64,000 nt of DNA from Actinomadura meyerae (GTDB taxonomy: Bacteria; Actinomycetota; Actinomycetes; Streptosporangiales; Streptosporangiaceae): NCBI RefSeq assembly GCF_900188445.1, contig NZ_FZOR01000001.1, forward strand, positions 62,001 to 126,000, read 5' to 3'. The notes under the pieces are model-generated. The model saw nothing but the letters and a program-made list of their open reading frames with translations, did no database searches and was not told where the DNA came from. Shown here piece after piece: positions 54,383-62,624 of the stretch (position 1 is its first letter; every line of letters begins with the position of its first letter). Made by a program: the position numbers and the translations under genes.

Positions 54383-55057
54383 TCAGCTCGTGACGTACAG
54401 GGACTGGTCGTAGGTGCCGGATCCGGCGGACGACTCGCCCTTCAGCGCGTACGTGGCGCTGACGGTGGCGGTGCCGGGGCAGAGGAAGCTGCCGCCGGTC
54501 TTCCTGACCTGGGCGTTCTGGACGCCGACCTGCGCCTCGGAGCTGCCGGTGTTCGGCCGCGACGCGTTGTCGCCGTTGTAGCCGTTGGCGGTGAGCGTGC
54601 CGCCGTACTGGCAGGTGATGCCGCCGAAGAGGTCCACGGTGGCGCGGACGCTGAAGTTGCTGATCGTGATCGTGGCGTCGCGCCCGCCGGTGTGCCCGGC
54701 GTCGTAGGTGACGTTGCCGCCGGTCCACGGCAGGTTCAGCGTCTCGATGGTCGAGCTGGTGGTGCCGGAGCAGGGTCCGCCGTTGTCGCCGCTGAAGCCG
54801 GCGCTGGAGATGGCGAGGCCGCTGCCGTCGGAGTTGACGGACCCGGTCATCGTCGACTGGCTGCACGAGCCGCTGCCGATCGACGTGGAGACCGTCGCGG
54901 TCCCGAGCAGGGACGCCTGGACGTTGCCGGAGTAGGGGTCGGCCGTGGCCGAGCCCTTGCGGATGGTGGTTCCCGCGGCGTACGCGGGGGCGACCCCCGC
55001 GGCGAGGACGGCCAGTGCGGCGGTCCCGACGATCGCGGTCTGTCTGAATCGTGCCAC
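54383..55057 (-). CDS. Secreted beta-rich protein of unknown function
   Basis: A 224-residue protein. Signal peptide VARFRQTAIVGTAALAVLAAGVAPAYAAG with a GTG start preceded by GAGGAG. The mature part is Gly/Ser/Thr-rich with regular beta strands, four or more Cys (CSQS, CSGT, CQYG, CPGT) likely to be disulphide-bonded and extended NSDGSGLAISSAG and NGYNGDNASRP repeats. No enzymatic motif. It may be an exported structural or adhesive protein. Confidence 0.75.
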   Translation of the reverse strand: MARFRQTAIVGTAALAVLAAGVAPAYAAGTTIRKGSATADPYSGNVQASLLGTATVSTSIGSGSCSQSTMTGSVNSDGSGLAISSAGFSGDNGGPCSGTTSSTIETLNLPWTGGNVTYDAGHTGGRDATITISNFSVRATVDLFGGITCQYGGTLTANGYNGDNASRPNTGSSEAQVGVQNAQVRKTGGSFLCPGTATVSATYALKGESSAGSGTYDQSLYVTS

Positions 55058-55386
55058 CGGATACTCCTCTGTCCGGTTCGGGGTGGGCATACGCGAAAGT
55101 AATTCGCGTTGCTGGACCGGGCAATGGATGGCGGCCGACTTCGGCCTGGCCGGATTGGGACACCACGGCGTGTCTGCTGGTGGGAGCGGCGGGCGCGGCC
55201 GGGTCATGACAGTGTCACGCCGGGTCACTTGACGGGGATTTGCGCGGGTGTTTCAGCCGCCGGGAGACGAAGCCCGCCTCGACCCCGGAGAACCTGGGCT
55301 AGGTTGGCCTGGACGACCGGCGGACGTCCGGGCCCGCGGCGAGAAGCCCGCGGTGGGAAGCCCGCGGCGCGGAAGGGGAGGGCGGA
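55058..55386. other. Promoter region between divergent secreted-protein genes
   Basis: No gene recognised in 329 bases. It must hold promoters for the minus-strand secreted protein and the plus-strand 155-residue protein. Candidates: TTGACG at 55229-55234, TAGGTT at 55300-55305 and the direct CCCGCGG repeats near 55332-55363. A riboswitch was considered, but no complete consensus was found. Confidence 0.4.
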
Positions 55387-55854
55387 ATGCGCGACGCGCG
55401 GCACCCCGCCCTGCCTCCGGCGCTCCGCCCCGGCGCGGGCACGCCCGCGGCCCGGGTGCTCATCGTCCTGCTGGGGCTGCTCGGCCTGGTCGCCGGACCG
55501 GTCGGCGCCGGCGCCCACGGCGCGGCCTCCGCCACCGGGGCGGTCTCCGGCGTCCGGCCCGCGCCGGTCGCGAAGGCGCCCACCCGCACCAGGGCCTCCA
55601 CCAAGCCGCGGATCCTCCGGCACACGCAGGCCGTCCCGCACGCGCAGGCGGTCACCGCCGCCGCGGCCGCGCACGCGGCCGGTGCCGCCGCGCCGGGCGC
55701 GCAGCCGGTGCACGCCGCGCTCCCGGCGGCCGGCCCCCGCGTCCCGGCCCCGCCGGGGTACCGGTACCGGCCCGCGGCCGCGCCCGTCTCGCCCGACCTC
55801 GCACCCCCCGCCGCCCCCCGCGGCCGCGCACCCCCCTCCACGGCACGGATCTGA
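55387..55854 (+). CDS. Ala/Pro-rich protein with signal anchor, upstream of secDF
   Basis: A 155-residue protein. A hydrophobic segment (VLIVLLGLLGLVAGPVGAGA, about residues 24-43) acts as signal peptide or anchor. The rest is Ala/Pro/His/Arg-rich low-complexity (VPHAQAVTAAAAAHAAGAA, PAPPGYRYRP) with no family. GGAAGGGGAGG precedes the ATG. It lies 64 bases before secDF. Its composition makes coding potential plausible but function unknowable. Confidence 0.55.
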   Translation: MRDARHPALPPALRPGAGTPAARVLIVLLGLLGLVAGPVGAGAHGAASATGAVSGVRPAPVAKAPTRTRASTKPRILRHTQAVPHAQAVTAAAAAHAAGAAAPGAQPVHAALPAAGPRVPAPPGYRYRPAAAPVSPDLAPPAAPRGRAPPSTARI

Positions 55855-55918
55855 GCCACCTGTCCGCGGTGCCGCGCGCTGAGGCGCGGCGCCGAAACCC
55901 CCGTGTGGAGGTTCCCTC

Positions 55919-58186
55919 TTGACGCGCGCCAACATGGTGCGGGCGGTACTGGCGTTCGCCGTGCTCGCCACATCGTTCTACTTCGCCTGGTCCAAACCGG
56001 CCCGCCTCGGCCTCGACCTGCGCGGCGGCACCCAGATCGTCCTGGAGACCCAGGACTCGTCGACCGCCAAGGCGGACCGCGAGTCCACCGACCGCGCCCG
56101 CGAGGTGCTGCACCGGCGCATCGACGCGCTCGGTGTCGCCGAGTCGTCCATCACCCGGTCCGGCGACCGGCGGCTGATCGTCGAGCTGCCCGACGTCCAG
56201 GACCCGACCCGCGCGACCGAGGCGGTCGGCAAGACCGCGCAGCTCACCGCGCACCCCGTGCTGCCCAACACCGGCAAGCCCGCGAAGGGCCAGCAGCTGA
56301 TCCCGGACGAGAGCGGGCAGCAGATCCTCATCGGCCCCGCCGCGCTCACCGGCGCCGGCATCGGCGAGGCGAGCGCCTCCTACGACCCGCAGAACCTCGG
56401 CGGCTGGGCCGTCAACGTCGACTTCAAGGGCAGCGGCGGCAAGACCTGGGAGAAGCTGACGGCCAAGGCCGCCTGCGCCGCCGGCGACGAGCGGCGCGTC
56501 GCGATCGTGCTGGACGGCAAGGTCATCTCCTCGCCGCAGGTCACCCAGAGCGTGCCCTGCGGCGTGGGCATCACCGGCGGCTCCACCCAGATCACCGGCG
56601 ACTTCAGCGCCGAGGAGGCCAAGGAGCTCGCGGCCCTCATCCAGGGCGGCTCGCTGCCGGTGCCCGTGAAGATCATCGAGCAGCGGGTGGTCGGCCCGAC
56701 CCTCGGCGACGAGGCCATCGACGCCAGCGCCAAGGCCGCGATCATCGGCATCATCCTGACCGGCCTGTTCATCGTGGCCGTGTACCGCATCGTCGGCTTC
56801 CTCGCCACGGTCGCGCTGGCCGGCTACGCGCTGATCTCCTACGCGGCGCTCGTCGCGATCGGCGCGACGCTCACCCTGCCCGGCCTCGCCGGGTTCGTCC
56901 TGGCCATCGGCATGGCGATCGACGCCAACGTGCTGGCCTTCGAACGGGCCCGGGAGGAACGGGCGGCGGCACCGGGCCGCAGCGCCCGCAACGCGCTCAC
57001 GATCGGGTTCAACAAGGCGTGGTCGGCGATCGCCGACTCCGCAGTGACCACGCTGCTCGCCGGCGGCCTGCTGTTCTGGCTCGCTTCCGGGCCGGTCCGG
57101 GGCTTCGGCGTCACGCTGACCATCGGTGTGCTGGCCTCCCTCGTCTCGGCGATGCTGCTCAGCCGGGTGCTCACCGACGCCGCCGCCGCGCGGATGCCCA
57201 AGATCATGAAGGGCCGCGCCGGTGGGCTCTCCGGACCCGGGCGGATCCGCGACTGGCTGGAGAACAGCGGTCCCGACATCATGAGGCGCAGCCCGATGTG
57301 GATCGGGATCTCGGTGCTCGCGATCGTCCTCGCGCTGAGCGGGATCTTCGCCCGCGGGCTCAACTTCGGCGTGGAGTTCACCGGCGGGCGGCTCGTCGAG
57401 TACTCCACGAGCCGGCCCGTCGACATCGACAAGGCCCGCGCGGCCGTCGCCGACGCCGGGTTCCCGCGCGCCGTGGTGCAGACGTCCGGCCAGGACGACA
57501 TCTCCGTCCGCACGTCCGACCTCACCAACGAGGAGGAGAAGCGGATCCAGGAGGCCCTCGCCAAGGAGGGCGGCGGCGCGGCCAAGGAGCGCGACGAGCT
57601 GATCGGGCCGAGCCTCGGCGAGGAGCTGCGCAAGAACGCGCTGATCGCCCTCGGCATCGCCCTGCTCGCGCAGCTGGCCTACCTGACGATCCGGTTCCGC
57701 TGGACGTTCGCGACCGGCTCGGTCCTCGCGATGTTCCACGACATCACGATCGTCACCGGCGTCTTCGCGTGGCTCGGCAAACCCATCGACGGGGTCTTCC
57801 TCGCCGCGCTGCTCACCGTCATCGGGTACTCGGTGAACGACTCGGTCGTCGTGTTCGACCGGGTCCGGGAGCTGTGGGGGGCGAAACCGAAGGCCCGGTT
57901 CGCCGACATCGCGAACCGGGGCACGCTGCAGACCGTCCCGCGCACGATCAACACCGGCATGGGCGCGCTGTTCATCCTGGGGGCCCTCGCGGTCCTCGGC
58001 GGCGACTCGCTGACCGACTTCGCGATCGCCCTGCTGATCGGCATCGTCGTCGGGACGTACTCCAGCGTGTTCACCGCGACGCCGATCGCGGTCGTCCTGG
58101 AGCGCTTCGCGAAGGCGCCGCCGCCGCACGGCAAGGGCAAGAAGCCGGTCCGCCGCACCTCGGACAGCTCAGGCGCGGTCGTCTAG
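55919..58186 (+). CDS. secDF: Fused SecDF protein-export subunit
   Basis: A 755-residue protein combining SecD (residues about 1-425) and SecF (about 450-740). SecD motifs: LGLDLRGGTQIVLET, then EQRVVGPTLGDEAID and AIDANVLAFERAREE. SecF motifs: LNFGVEFTGGRLVEY and VNDSVVVFDRVRELWG. About twelve membrane segments. The fusion has the Bacillus SecDF layout; actinomycetes usually have separate secD and secF beside yajC, so this may be an extra copy. TTG start with GTGGAGG 8 bases upstream; an ATG five codons later is an alternative. It uses the proton gradient to pull exported proteins. Confidence 0.93.
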   Translation: MTRANMVRAVLAFAVLATSFYFAWSKPARLGLDLRGGTQIVLETQDSSTAKADRESTDRAREVLHRRIDALGVAESSITRSGDRRLIVELPDVQDPTRATEAVGKTAQLTAHPVLPNTGKPAKGQQLIPDESGQQILIGPAALTGAGIGEASASYDPQNLGGWAVNVDFKGSGGKTWEKLTAKAACAAGDERRVAIVLDGKVISSPQVTQSVPCGVGITGGSTQITGDFSAEEAKELAALIQGGSLPVPVKIIEQRVVGPTLGDEAIDASAKAAIIGIILTGLFIVAVYRIVGFLATVALAGYALISYAALVAIGATLTLPGLAGFVLAIGMAIDANVLAFERAREERAAAPGRSARNALTIGFNKAWSAIADSAVTTLLAGGLLFWLASGPVRGFGVTLTIGVLASLVSAMLLSRVLTDAAAARMPKIMKGRAGGLSGPGRIRDWLENSGPDIMRRSPMWIGISVLAIVLALSGIFARGLNFGVEFTGGRLVEYSTSRPVDIDKARAAVADAGFPRAVVQTSGQDDISVRTSDLTNEEEKRIQEALAKEGGGAAKERDELIGPSLGEELRKNALIALGIALLAQLAYLTIRFRWTFATGSVLAMFHDITIVTGVFAWLGKPIDGVFLAALLTVIGYSVNDSVVVFDRVRELWGAKPKARFADIANRGTLQTVPRTINTGMGALFILGALAVLGGDSLTDFAIALLIGIVVGTYSSVFTATPIAVVLERFAKAPPPHGKGKKPVRRTSDSSGAVV

Positions 58187-58193
58187 CGTCCGC

Positions 58194-58227
58194 GTGCCGC
58201 CGGTGCCCGGCCGGGCACCGGCGGCAC
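58194..58227 (+). terminator. Terminator of secDF
   Basis: GTGCCGCCGGTGCCCGG followed directly by its exact complement CCGGGCACCGGCGGCAC: a perfect 17-base inverted repeat. Confidence 0.8.
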
Positions 58228-58254
58228 GTCAGGCGCCGTCAGTGCGGGGCGCCG

Positions 58255-59334
58255 TCAGTGCGGGACGAGGGAGCGCTTGAGCGGGCCCTCCCGGCCCGTC
58301 ACGAGACAGAAGATCAGCCGGTTCCCGGCATTCCAGCCCACCTCGTCCGGGCCCGCCCAGACCACGTCGGCGATGTCGAGCGGGGGATTCGCCCGCCAAA
58401 CCTTCACCCCGCGCTCGGCGCAGCCTTCGAGTGCCTTCTGCTCCATCTTCTTGGCGCCCGGGTACTTGCCGCCCCGCATCGTGTAGACGGCGAGCACCTC
58501 GTACTCGTGCTCCTCGGTGCAGGGGATGAGCGGCTGGTCGCCTTCGTCATTCCACTTCTTGACGCAGTCTCCCGGCTTGAGCTCCGTCGTGTACTGGGTC
58601 TTGGTCTCCATGGTCTGGTCGAGGGACGCCGGAAGGAGGCCGGGCCCCGTGTAGCGCATGACGCAGGTGGCCGCGCGGTCGCCGGCGTTCCACGCGTCCT
58701 CGTCCGGAGGCGCGACGTGAAGCAGCAGGTTCTTGCCGTAGCGGCTCTTCTCCAGGAACTGCGTCCGCTCGCGGCAGGCCGTCCACGCCCGGTCGCCGGC
58801 CTCTTTCCGGCCGGGGTAGGGCGCGTCCGGCAGTTCCGCCTCGGCGCCGATCTCGCCCTGGTGCGGCGTGGTGCAGGGCAGCGGCCGCGCGAACATCCCG
58901 GCGGGCCCCTCCTCGAAGTCGCCGAAGCAGTCGCCGGGCCGCATCGAGGTGACCGCGACCTTGCCGTCCGCGCGGGCGGGCACGGAGGTGTCCGGGGACA
59001 GCGGCCCGACGGTCACGACGGCGGCGATGGCGGCGACCCAGGCCAGGGAGGCGGCGAGCCCGCCCACGGCCAGGCCGGTGCCCTTCTCTCCCCGGCGCCC
59101 GGTCTGGACGAACGCGGCGACGGCCAGACCGGCGGCGATGAGGATCAGGCCGAGCAGCCCGGTGACGAGCGCAGCGATCGCCAGCCGGTTCGTCCGCCGG
59201 GCGTCGGCAGGAGGCGGTTCCGCCGGCAGCGGGCCGGTGACGGGCGGGCCGGCCGCGGGCTCGGCGGCGGGCGCGTCCGGCGGCGCCCAGGCGGGCGCGG
59301 CCTCGTCCGGCGAGTCGTCGTCGGGGGTGGTCAT
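58255..59334 (-). CDS. DUF4190 / septum-formation-domain membrane protein
   Basis: A 359-residue protein. A Pro/Ala-rich N-terminus precedes two membrane segments (LAIAALVTGLLGLILIAAGLAVAAF; GLAVGGLAASLAWVAAIAAV) of the DUF4190 type. The extracellular part has two septum-formation domains: MRPGDCFGDFEE...CTTPHQGEIGAEAEL and LKPGDCVKKWND...CTEEHEYEVLAVY, with Cys pairs. It is followed by a related gene on the same strand. The domain name comes from homology to a proposed division protein; activity here is unproven. Confidence 0.82.
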   Translation of the reverse strand: MTTPDDDSPDEAAPAWAPPDAPAAEPAAGPPVTGPLPAEPPPADARRTNRLAIAALVTGLLGLILIAAGLAVAAFVQTGRRGEKGTGLAVGGLAASLAWVAAIAAVVTVGPLSPDTSVPARADGKVAVTSMRPGDCFGDFEEGPAGMFARPLPCTTPHQGEIGAEAELPDAPYPGRKEAGDRAWTACRERTQFLEKSRYGKNLLLHVAPPDEDAWNAGDRAATCVMRYTGPGLLPASLDQTMETKTQYTTELKPGDCVKKWNDEGDQPLIPCTEEHEYEVLAVYTMRGGKYPGAKKMEQKALEGCAERGVKVWRANPPLDIADVVWAGPDEVGWNAGNRLIFCLVTGREGPLKRSLVPH

Positions 59335-59389
59335 GGGATCTCCGGATGCGGGGGAGGGCGGTGGGTGGAGCGCGGCCGTCGCGGCGGAC

Positions 59390-60307
59390 TCACCTCGGGA
59401 CCACCGAGCCCCGCAGCGGGCCCGCGGTTCCGGTGACGAGGCAGGTGACCTGCCGGTTCTTCTTCTTCCAGTGGTCCAGGACCGGCGCCTCGTAGTGCCG
59501 GCCGGCTCTCCGGCCGTCCGGGAGGCGCGGCCCCGCGGGGCCGAACAGCGCGTCCCAGCGGCTCCGGCACCCCTCGTCCGCGGCGCGCGCGACCGCCTCG
59601 TCGCCCGGCCACGCGCCGTCGGGAAGCGTGAAGACGGCGTACACCTCGAAGCGGTGCTCCAGGCGGCAGTCGATGAGGGGCAGGAAGCCGCTGATCTGCC
59701 ATTTCGTGAGGCAGTCGCCGGGGCCGATCCGCGCCAGCGGCACCAGCTCCGTCTGCTTGGTGTCGACGAGCGGTGCGGTGAGCCGCTGGGGGCCGGGGTA
59801 GCGCAGGAGGCACAGGACGTCGCGGTCGCCGTCCTTCCACGCCTTCTCGTCCGGACGGTCGGCGTACAGTTCGAGCCGGTTCCCGAAGACGCTCTGCCTG
59901 AGGAAGCGGGTCCGCTCGGCGCACTCCTTCCGGGCCGTCTCCGCCACGGCCCGGTCGCCGGGGAAGTCCGCGGCGGGCAGGGTCAGCTCGGCGCCGACCT
60001 CGCCGTCGTGCGGCCGGGCACACGGCGAGGGCTCGACCAGGACCCGTGTCGCCTGCTCCTCGAGCGCGCTGAAGCAGTCGCCGGCCCGCAGCTCGGACGC
60101 CCACGTCTTGCCGTGGGTGTCGATCGGGCGGGCGGGCTCGGGTTCGCGGTGGGCGACCAGGACCGCCGCGACGGTGACGCCCGCCGCTGACAGGACCAGA
60201 ACCAGCAGGCCCGTGACGAGGGTGGCGGTCGATAAGCGGTTCGTCCGCCGCGGCGCGGCGGGGGAGGGGTCGTCCGGGAGGTCGTCAGCGGACGGTGGCG
60301 TGGTCAC
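59390..60307 (-). CDS. Paralogous septum-formation-domain membrane protein
   Basis: A 305-residue protein with one membrane segment (LSTATLVTGLLVLVLSAAGVTVAAVLV) and two repeats of the same extracellular pattern as its neighbour: LRAGDCFSALEE...CARPHDGEVGAEL and IGPGDCLTKWQI...CRLEHRFEVYAVF. It lacks the second N-terminal membrane segment. It sits 55 bases upstream of the related gene, so the pair arose by duplication and probably shares a promoter. Both end with GPLRGSVVPR or GPLKRSLVPH. Confidence 0.8.
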   Translation of the reverse strand: MTTPPSADDLPDDPSPAAPRRTNRLSTATLVTGLLVLVLSAAGVTVAAVLVAHREPEPARPIDTHGKTWASELRAGDCFSALEEQATRVLVEPSPCARPHDGEVGAELTLPAADFPGDRAVAETARKECAERTRFLRQSVFGNRLELYADRPDEKAWKDGDRDVLCLLRYPGPQRLTAPLVDTKQTELVPLARIGPGDCLTKWQISGFLPLIDCRLEHRFEVYAVFTLPDGAWPGDEAVARAADEGCRSRWDALFGPAGPRLPDGRRAGRHYEAPVLDHWKKKNRQVTCLVTGTAGPLRGSVVPR

Positions 60308-60382
60308 GGCGGAACGGTAGCCGGGATCTCTGACAAAAAGGTCATTCCCGGCGTATATCGATCAACTTGTGATCAAGCCTCC

Positions 60383-60411
60383 GGATGGCCGGGACGGTGC
60401 CCCGGCCATCC
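60383..60411 (-). terminator. Terminator of the GH15 gene
   Basis: GGATGGCCGGG / CCCGGCCATCC, 11-base perfect stem with a 7-base loop, 7 bases past the GH15 stop. Confidence 0.75.
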
Positions 60412-60417
60412 GTCCGA

Positions 60418-62304
60418 TCAGGCGAGCGGCGTCTGCGGCTCGTCGTTCTCCGCGCTGATCACCTGCATCACCGCGTTGATGAGCGCCAGATGGGTGAACG
60501 CCTGCGGGAAGTTGCCGAGGTGCCGGCCCGTGTGCGGGTCGATCTCCTCGGCGTACAGCTGCAGCGGGCTCGCGTACGACAGCAGCTTCTCGCACAGCGC
60601 GCGGGCCCGCTCCAGCTCGCCGATCATCACCAGCGTGCTGACCAGCCAGAACGAGCAGATCGTGAACGTGCCCTCGTCGGACTCGAACCCGTCGTCGGTC
60701 TCCCCGGCCCGGTAGCGCAGGACGAGGTCGTCCTCCGACAGCTCGTCGGCGATGGCGAGCACGGTCTCGCGGACCCGCTTGTCGTCGGCGGGCAGAAACC
60801 CCAGCAGCGGGATCAGCAGCGCCGACGCGTCCAGCGCCGTCGCGCCGTAGTGCGCGGTGAACACGCCGCGCTCGTCCAGCGCGTTCGCGAGCACGTCCGC
60901 GTGGATCTCGTCGGCCGCGGCCTGCCACCGGCGCGCCCGGTCCTGGTCGCCGCGGATCCGGGCGAGGCGGGCGCCGCGGTCGGCCGCCACCCAGCAGAAG
61001 ACCTTGGACGAGGTGAAGTGCTGCGGCTCGCCGCGCACCTCCCACATCCCGCAGTCGGGGGTGCGCCAGTTGGCGAGCGCGTCCTCCACCTGCTTGATGA
61101 TGATCTTCCAGAGCCGGTCGTCGAGCCGGTCCCGCTTGCGCACGAACAGGTAGATGGAGCCGATGATCGCGCCCCACACGTCGTGCTGCGCCTGCATGTA
61201 CGCCTCGTTGCCGATGCGCACGGGACGGGCGTTGCCGTAGCCGGTGAGGTGCTCCAGCGTGGACTCGGGCAGCTCCTCCCGCCCGTCCAGCCCGTACATG
61301 ATCTGCAGCTTGCCCTCGGCGGCCTCGGCGACGTCGGTGATGAAGTAGAAGAAGTCGTTGGCCTCCCAGTCGTAGCCGAGCGTGTAGAACGCCCACAGCG
61401 CCATCGTGGAGTCGCGGATCCAGGTGTAGCGGTAGTCCCAGTTCCGGTCGCCGCCCGGCGTCTCCGGCAGCGACGTCGTCGCCGCCGCCGCGACCGCGCC
61501 CGACGGGGCGAACGTCAGCCCCTTCAGCGTCAGCGCGCTGCGCTGCAGGTGGCTGCGCCACGGATGGTCGGGGAAGCGGCCCCGGTCGAGCCAGTGCTGC
61601 CAGTGGTGGACGGTCCAGACGAGCCGCTCCTGCGCCTCCTCCCACGAGGACGGCGCCGCGTGCTCGCTCCACGACAGCGCCACGAACCGCGACTCGCCCT
61701 GCTTCAGCAGCGTCCGGGACGTGGCGAGGGACCCCTCGAACCCGACGTTCATGTCGGTGGTGAGCCGCAGCCCGATCCCGTTGCCGCGCGCGACGGCCTC
61801 GTGGTACCCGGCGCCGGTGTGCTCCCAGCGCGCGGGCGTCTGCCCGTAGTCGAACACCGGCATGCAGTCGAGCCGGACCTGGACCTGCCCGTTCACGCAC
61901 CGCACCATCCGCAGCAGGACGTGGTCGGCGTCGTAGTCCGTGGGGGCCCTGCGGTGCGTGTGGGACCGTTCCGTCTCGTGGTGCCACGGCCCCATCAGCA
62001 GGGCGTCCGTGACCACGAGCCAGCCCCCGTGCACCCACCAGGTGGTCTCCATCACCATGGTGCCGGGGATGTACCGCTGCGCGGCGGGCACCTCGACGCC
62101 CGCCGGGCCGACCCGGAAGTACCCGGCGTCGCGGTCCAGGATCGACCCGAACACGCTCGGCGAGTCCATCTTCGGCAGGCACATCCACTCGATGTTCCCG
62201 CTCGGCGCGACCAGTGCGGTCGTCTCGCAGTCGGACAGGAACCCGAAATCGGCGATGGGGGCGAACGGATCTCCCGCCCGGCCGCCGGCGACCTTCGGCC
62301 TCAC
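60418..62304 (-). CDS. GH15-family glucoamylase/trehalase-like enzyme
   Basis: A 628-residue protein. The N-terminal beta domain begins FAPIADFGFLSDCETTALV and CLPKMDSPSVFGSIL; the (alpha/alpha)6 part has RNWDYRYTWIRDSTMALWAFYTLGY (acid side) and EEIDPHTGRHLGNFPQAFTHLALINA (base side). These are typical of actinobacterial trehalases and glucoamylases of GH15, which cleave alpha-linked glucose. I chose the GTG start because a perfect AGGAGG lies 7 bases before it; two ATG codons further upstream have only GGGAGAGG spaced 1-2 bases away. No signal peptide: cytoplasmic. Confidence 0.9.
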   Translation of the reverse strand: MRPKVAGGRAGDPFAPIADFGFLSDCETTALVAPSGNIEWMCLPKMDSPSVFGSILDRDAGYFRVGPAGVEVPAAQRYIPGTMVMETTWWVHGGWLVVTDALLMGPWHHETERSHTHRRAPTDYDADHVLLRMVRCVNGQVQVRLDCMPVFDYGQTPARWEHTGAGYHEAVARGNGIGLRLTTDMNVGFEGSLATSRTLLKQGESRFVALSWSEHAAPSSWEEAQERLVWTVHHWQHWLDRGRFPDHPWRSHLQRSALTLKGLTFAPSGAVAAAATTSLPETPGGDRNWDYRYTWIRDSTMALWAFYTLGYDWEANDFFYFITDVAEAAEGKLQIMYGLDGREELPESTLEHLTGYGNARPVRIGNEAYMQAQHDVWGAIIGSIYLFVRKRDRLDDRLWKIIIKQVEDALANWRTPDCGMWEVRGEPQHFTSSKVFCWVAADRGARLARIRGDQDRARRWQAAADEIHADVLANALDERGVFTAHYGATALDASALLIPLLGFLPADDKRVRETVLAIADELSEDDLVLRYRAGETDDGFESDEGTFTICSFWLVSTLVMIGELERARALCEKLLSYASPLQLYAEEIDPHTGRHLGNFPQAFTHLALINAVMQVISAENDEPQTPLA

Positions 62305-62624
62305 AACCTCACCTCCTTGATCCATCATTACCTCTCCCGAGCCGTGGGTGCGCCGGGGCGGCTCGGCCGCGTGCGCGCCGCGCGGCCGCCCCGGCGCCGG
62401 TGTGGCGCTGGTCTCCCCATTGGAATAGACCATTATCTGCGGTCTGAGCTGCGGAAACGCCCTCCGGCGCACCGGGCGCCGAGAACCCGCGGCGGGCGCG
62501 GGTACAGTCCCCGCAAACAGGGCAGCGGACCCGCTTCTGCCTGGGGGGACGCGACGGCGCGCGACCCCGGCGCGGCGGGCCCGGACCTGCCACTGGGTGG
62601 AACCGGAGCGAGAAGGAGCTCCCC

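Noticed and set aside
55200..55386. Riboswitch (TPP or c-di-AMP type) before the 155-residue gene
   Set aside because: Only short fragments (GAACCTG, repeated GAAGCCCGC) resemble known consensus parts; the conserved cores are missing.
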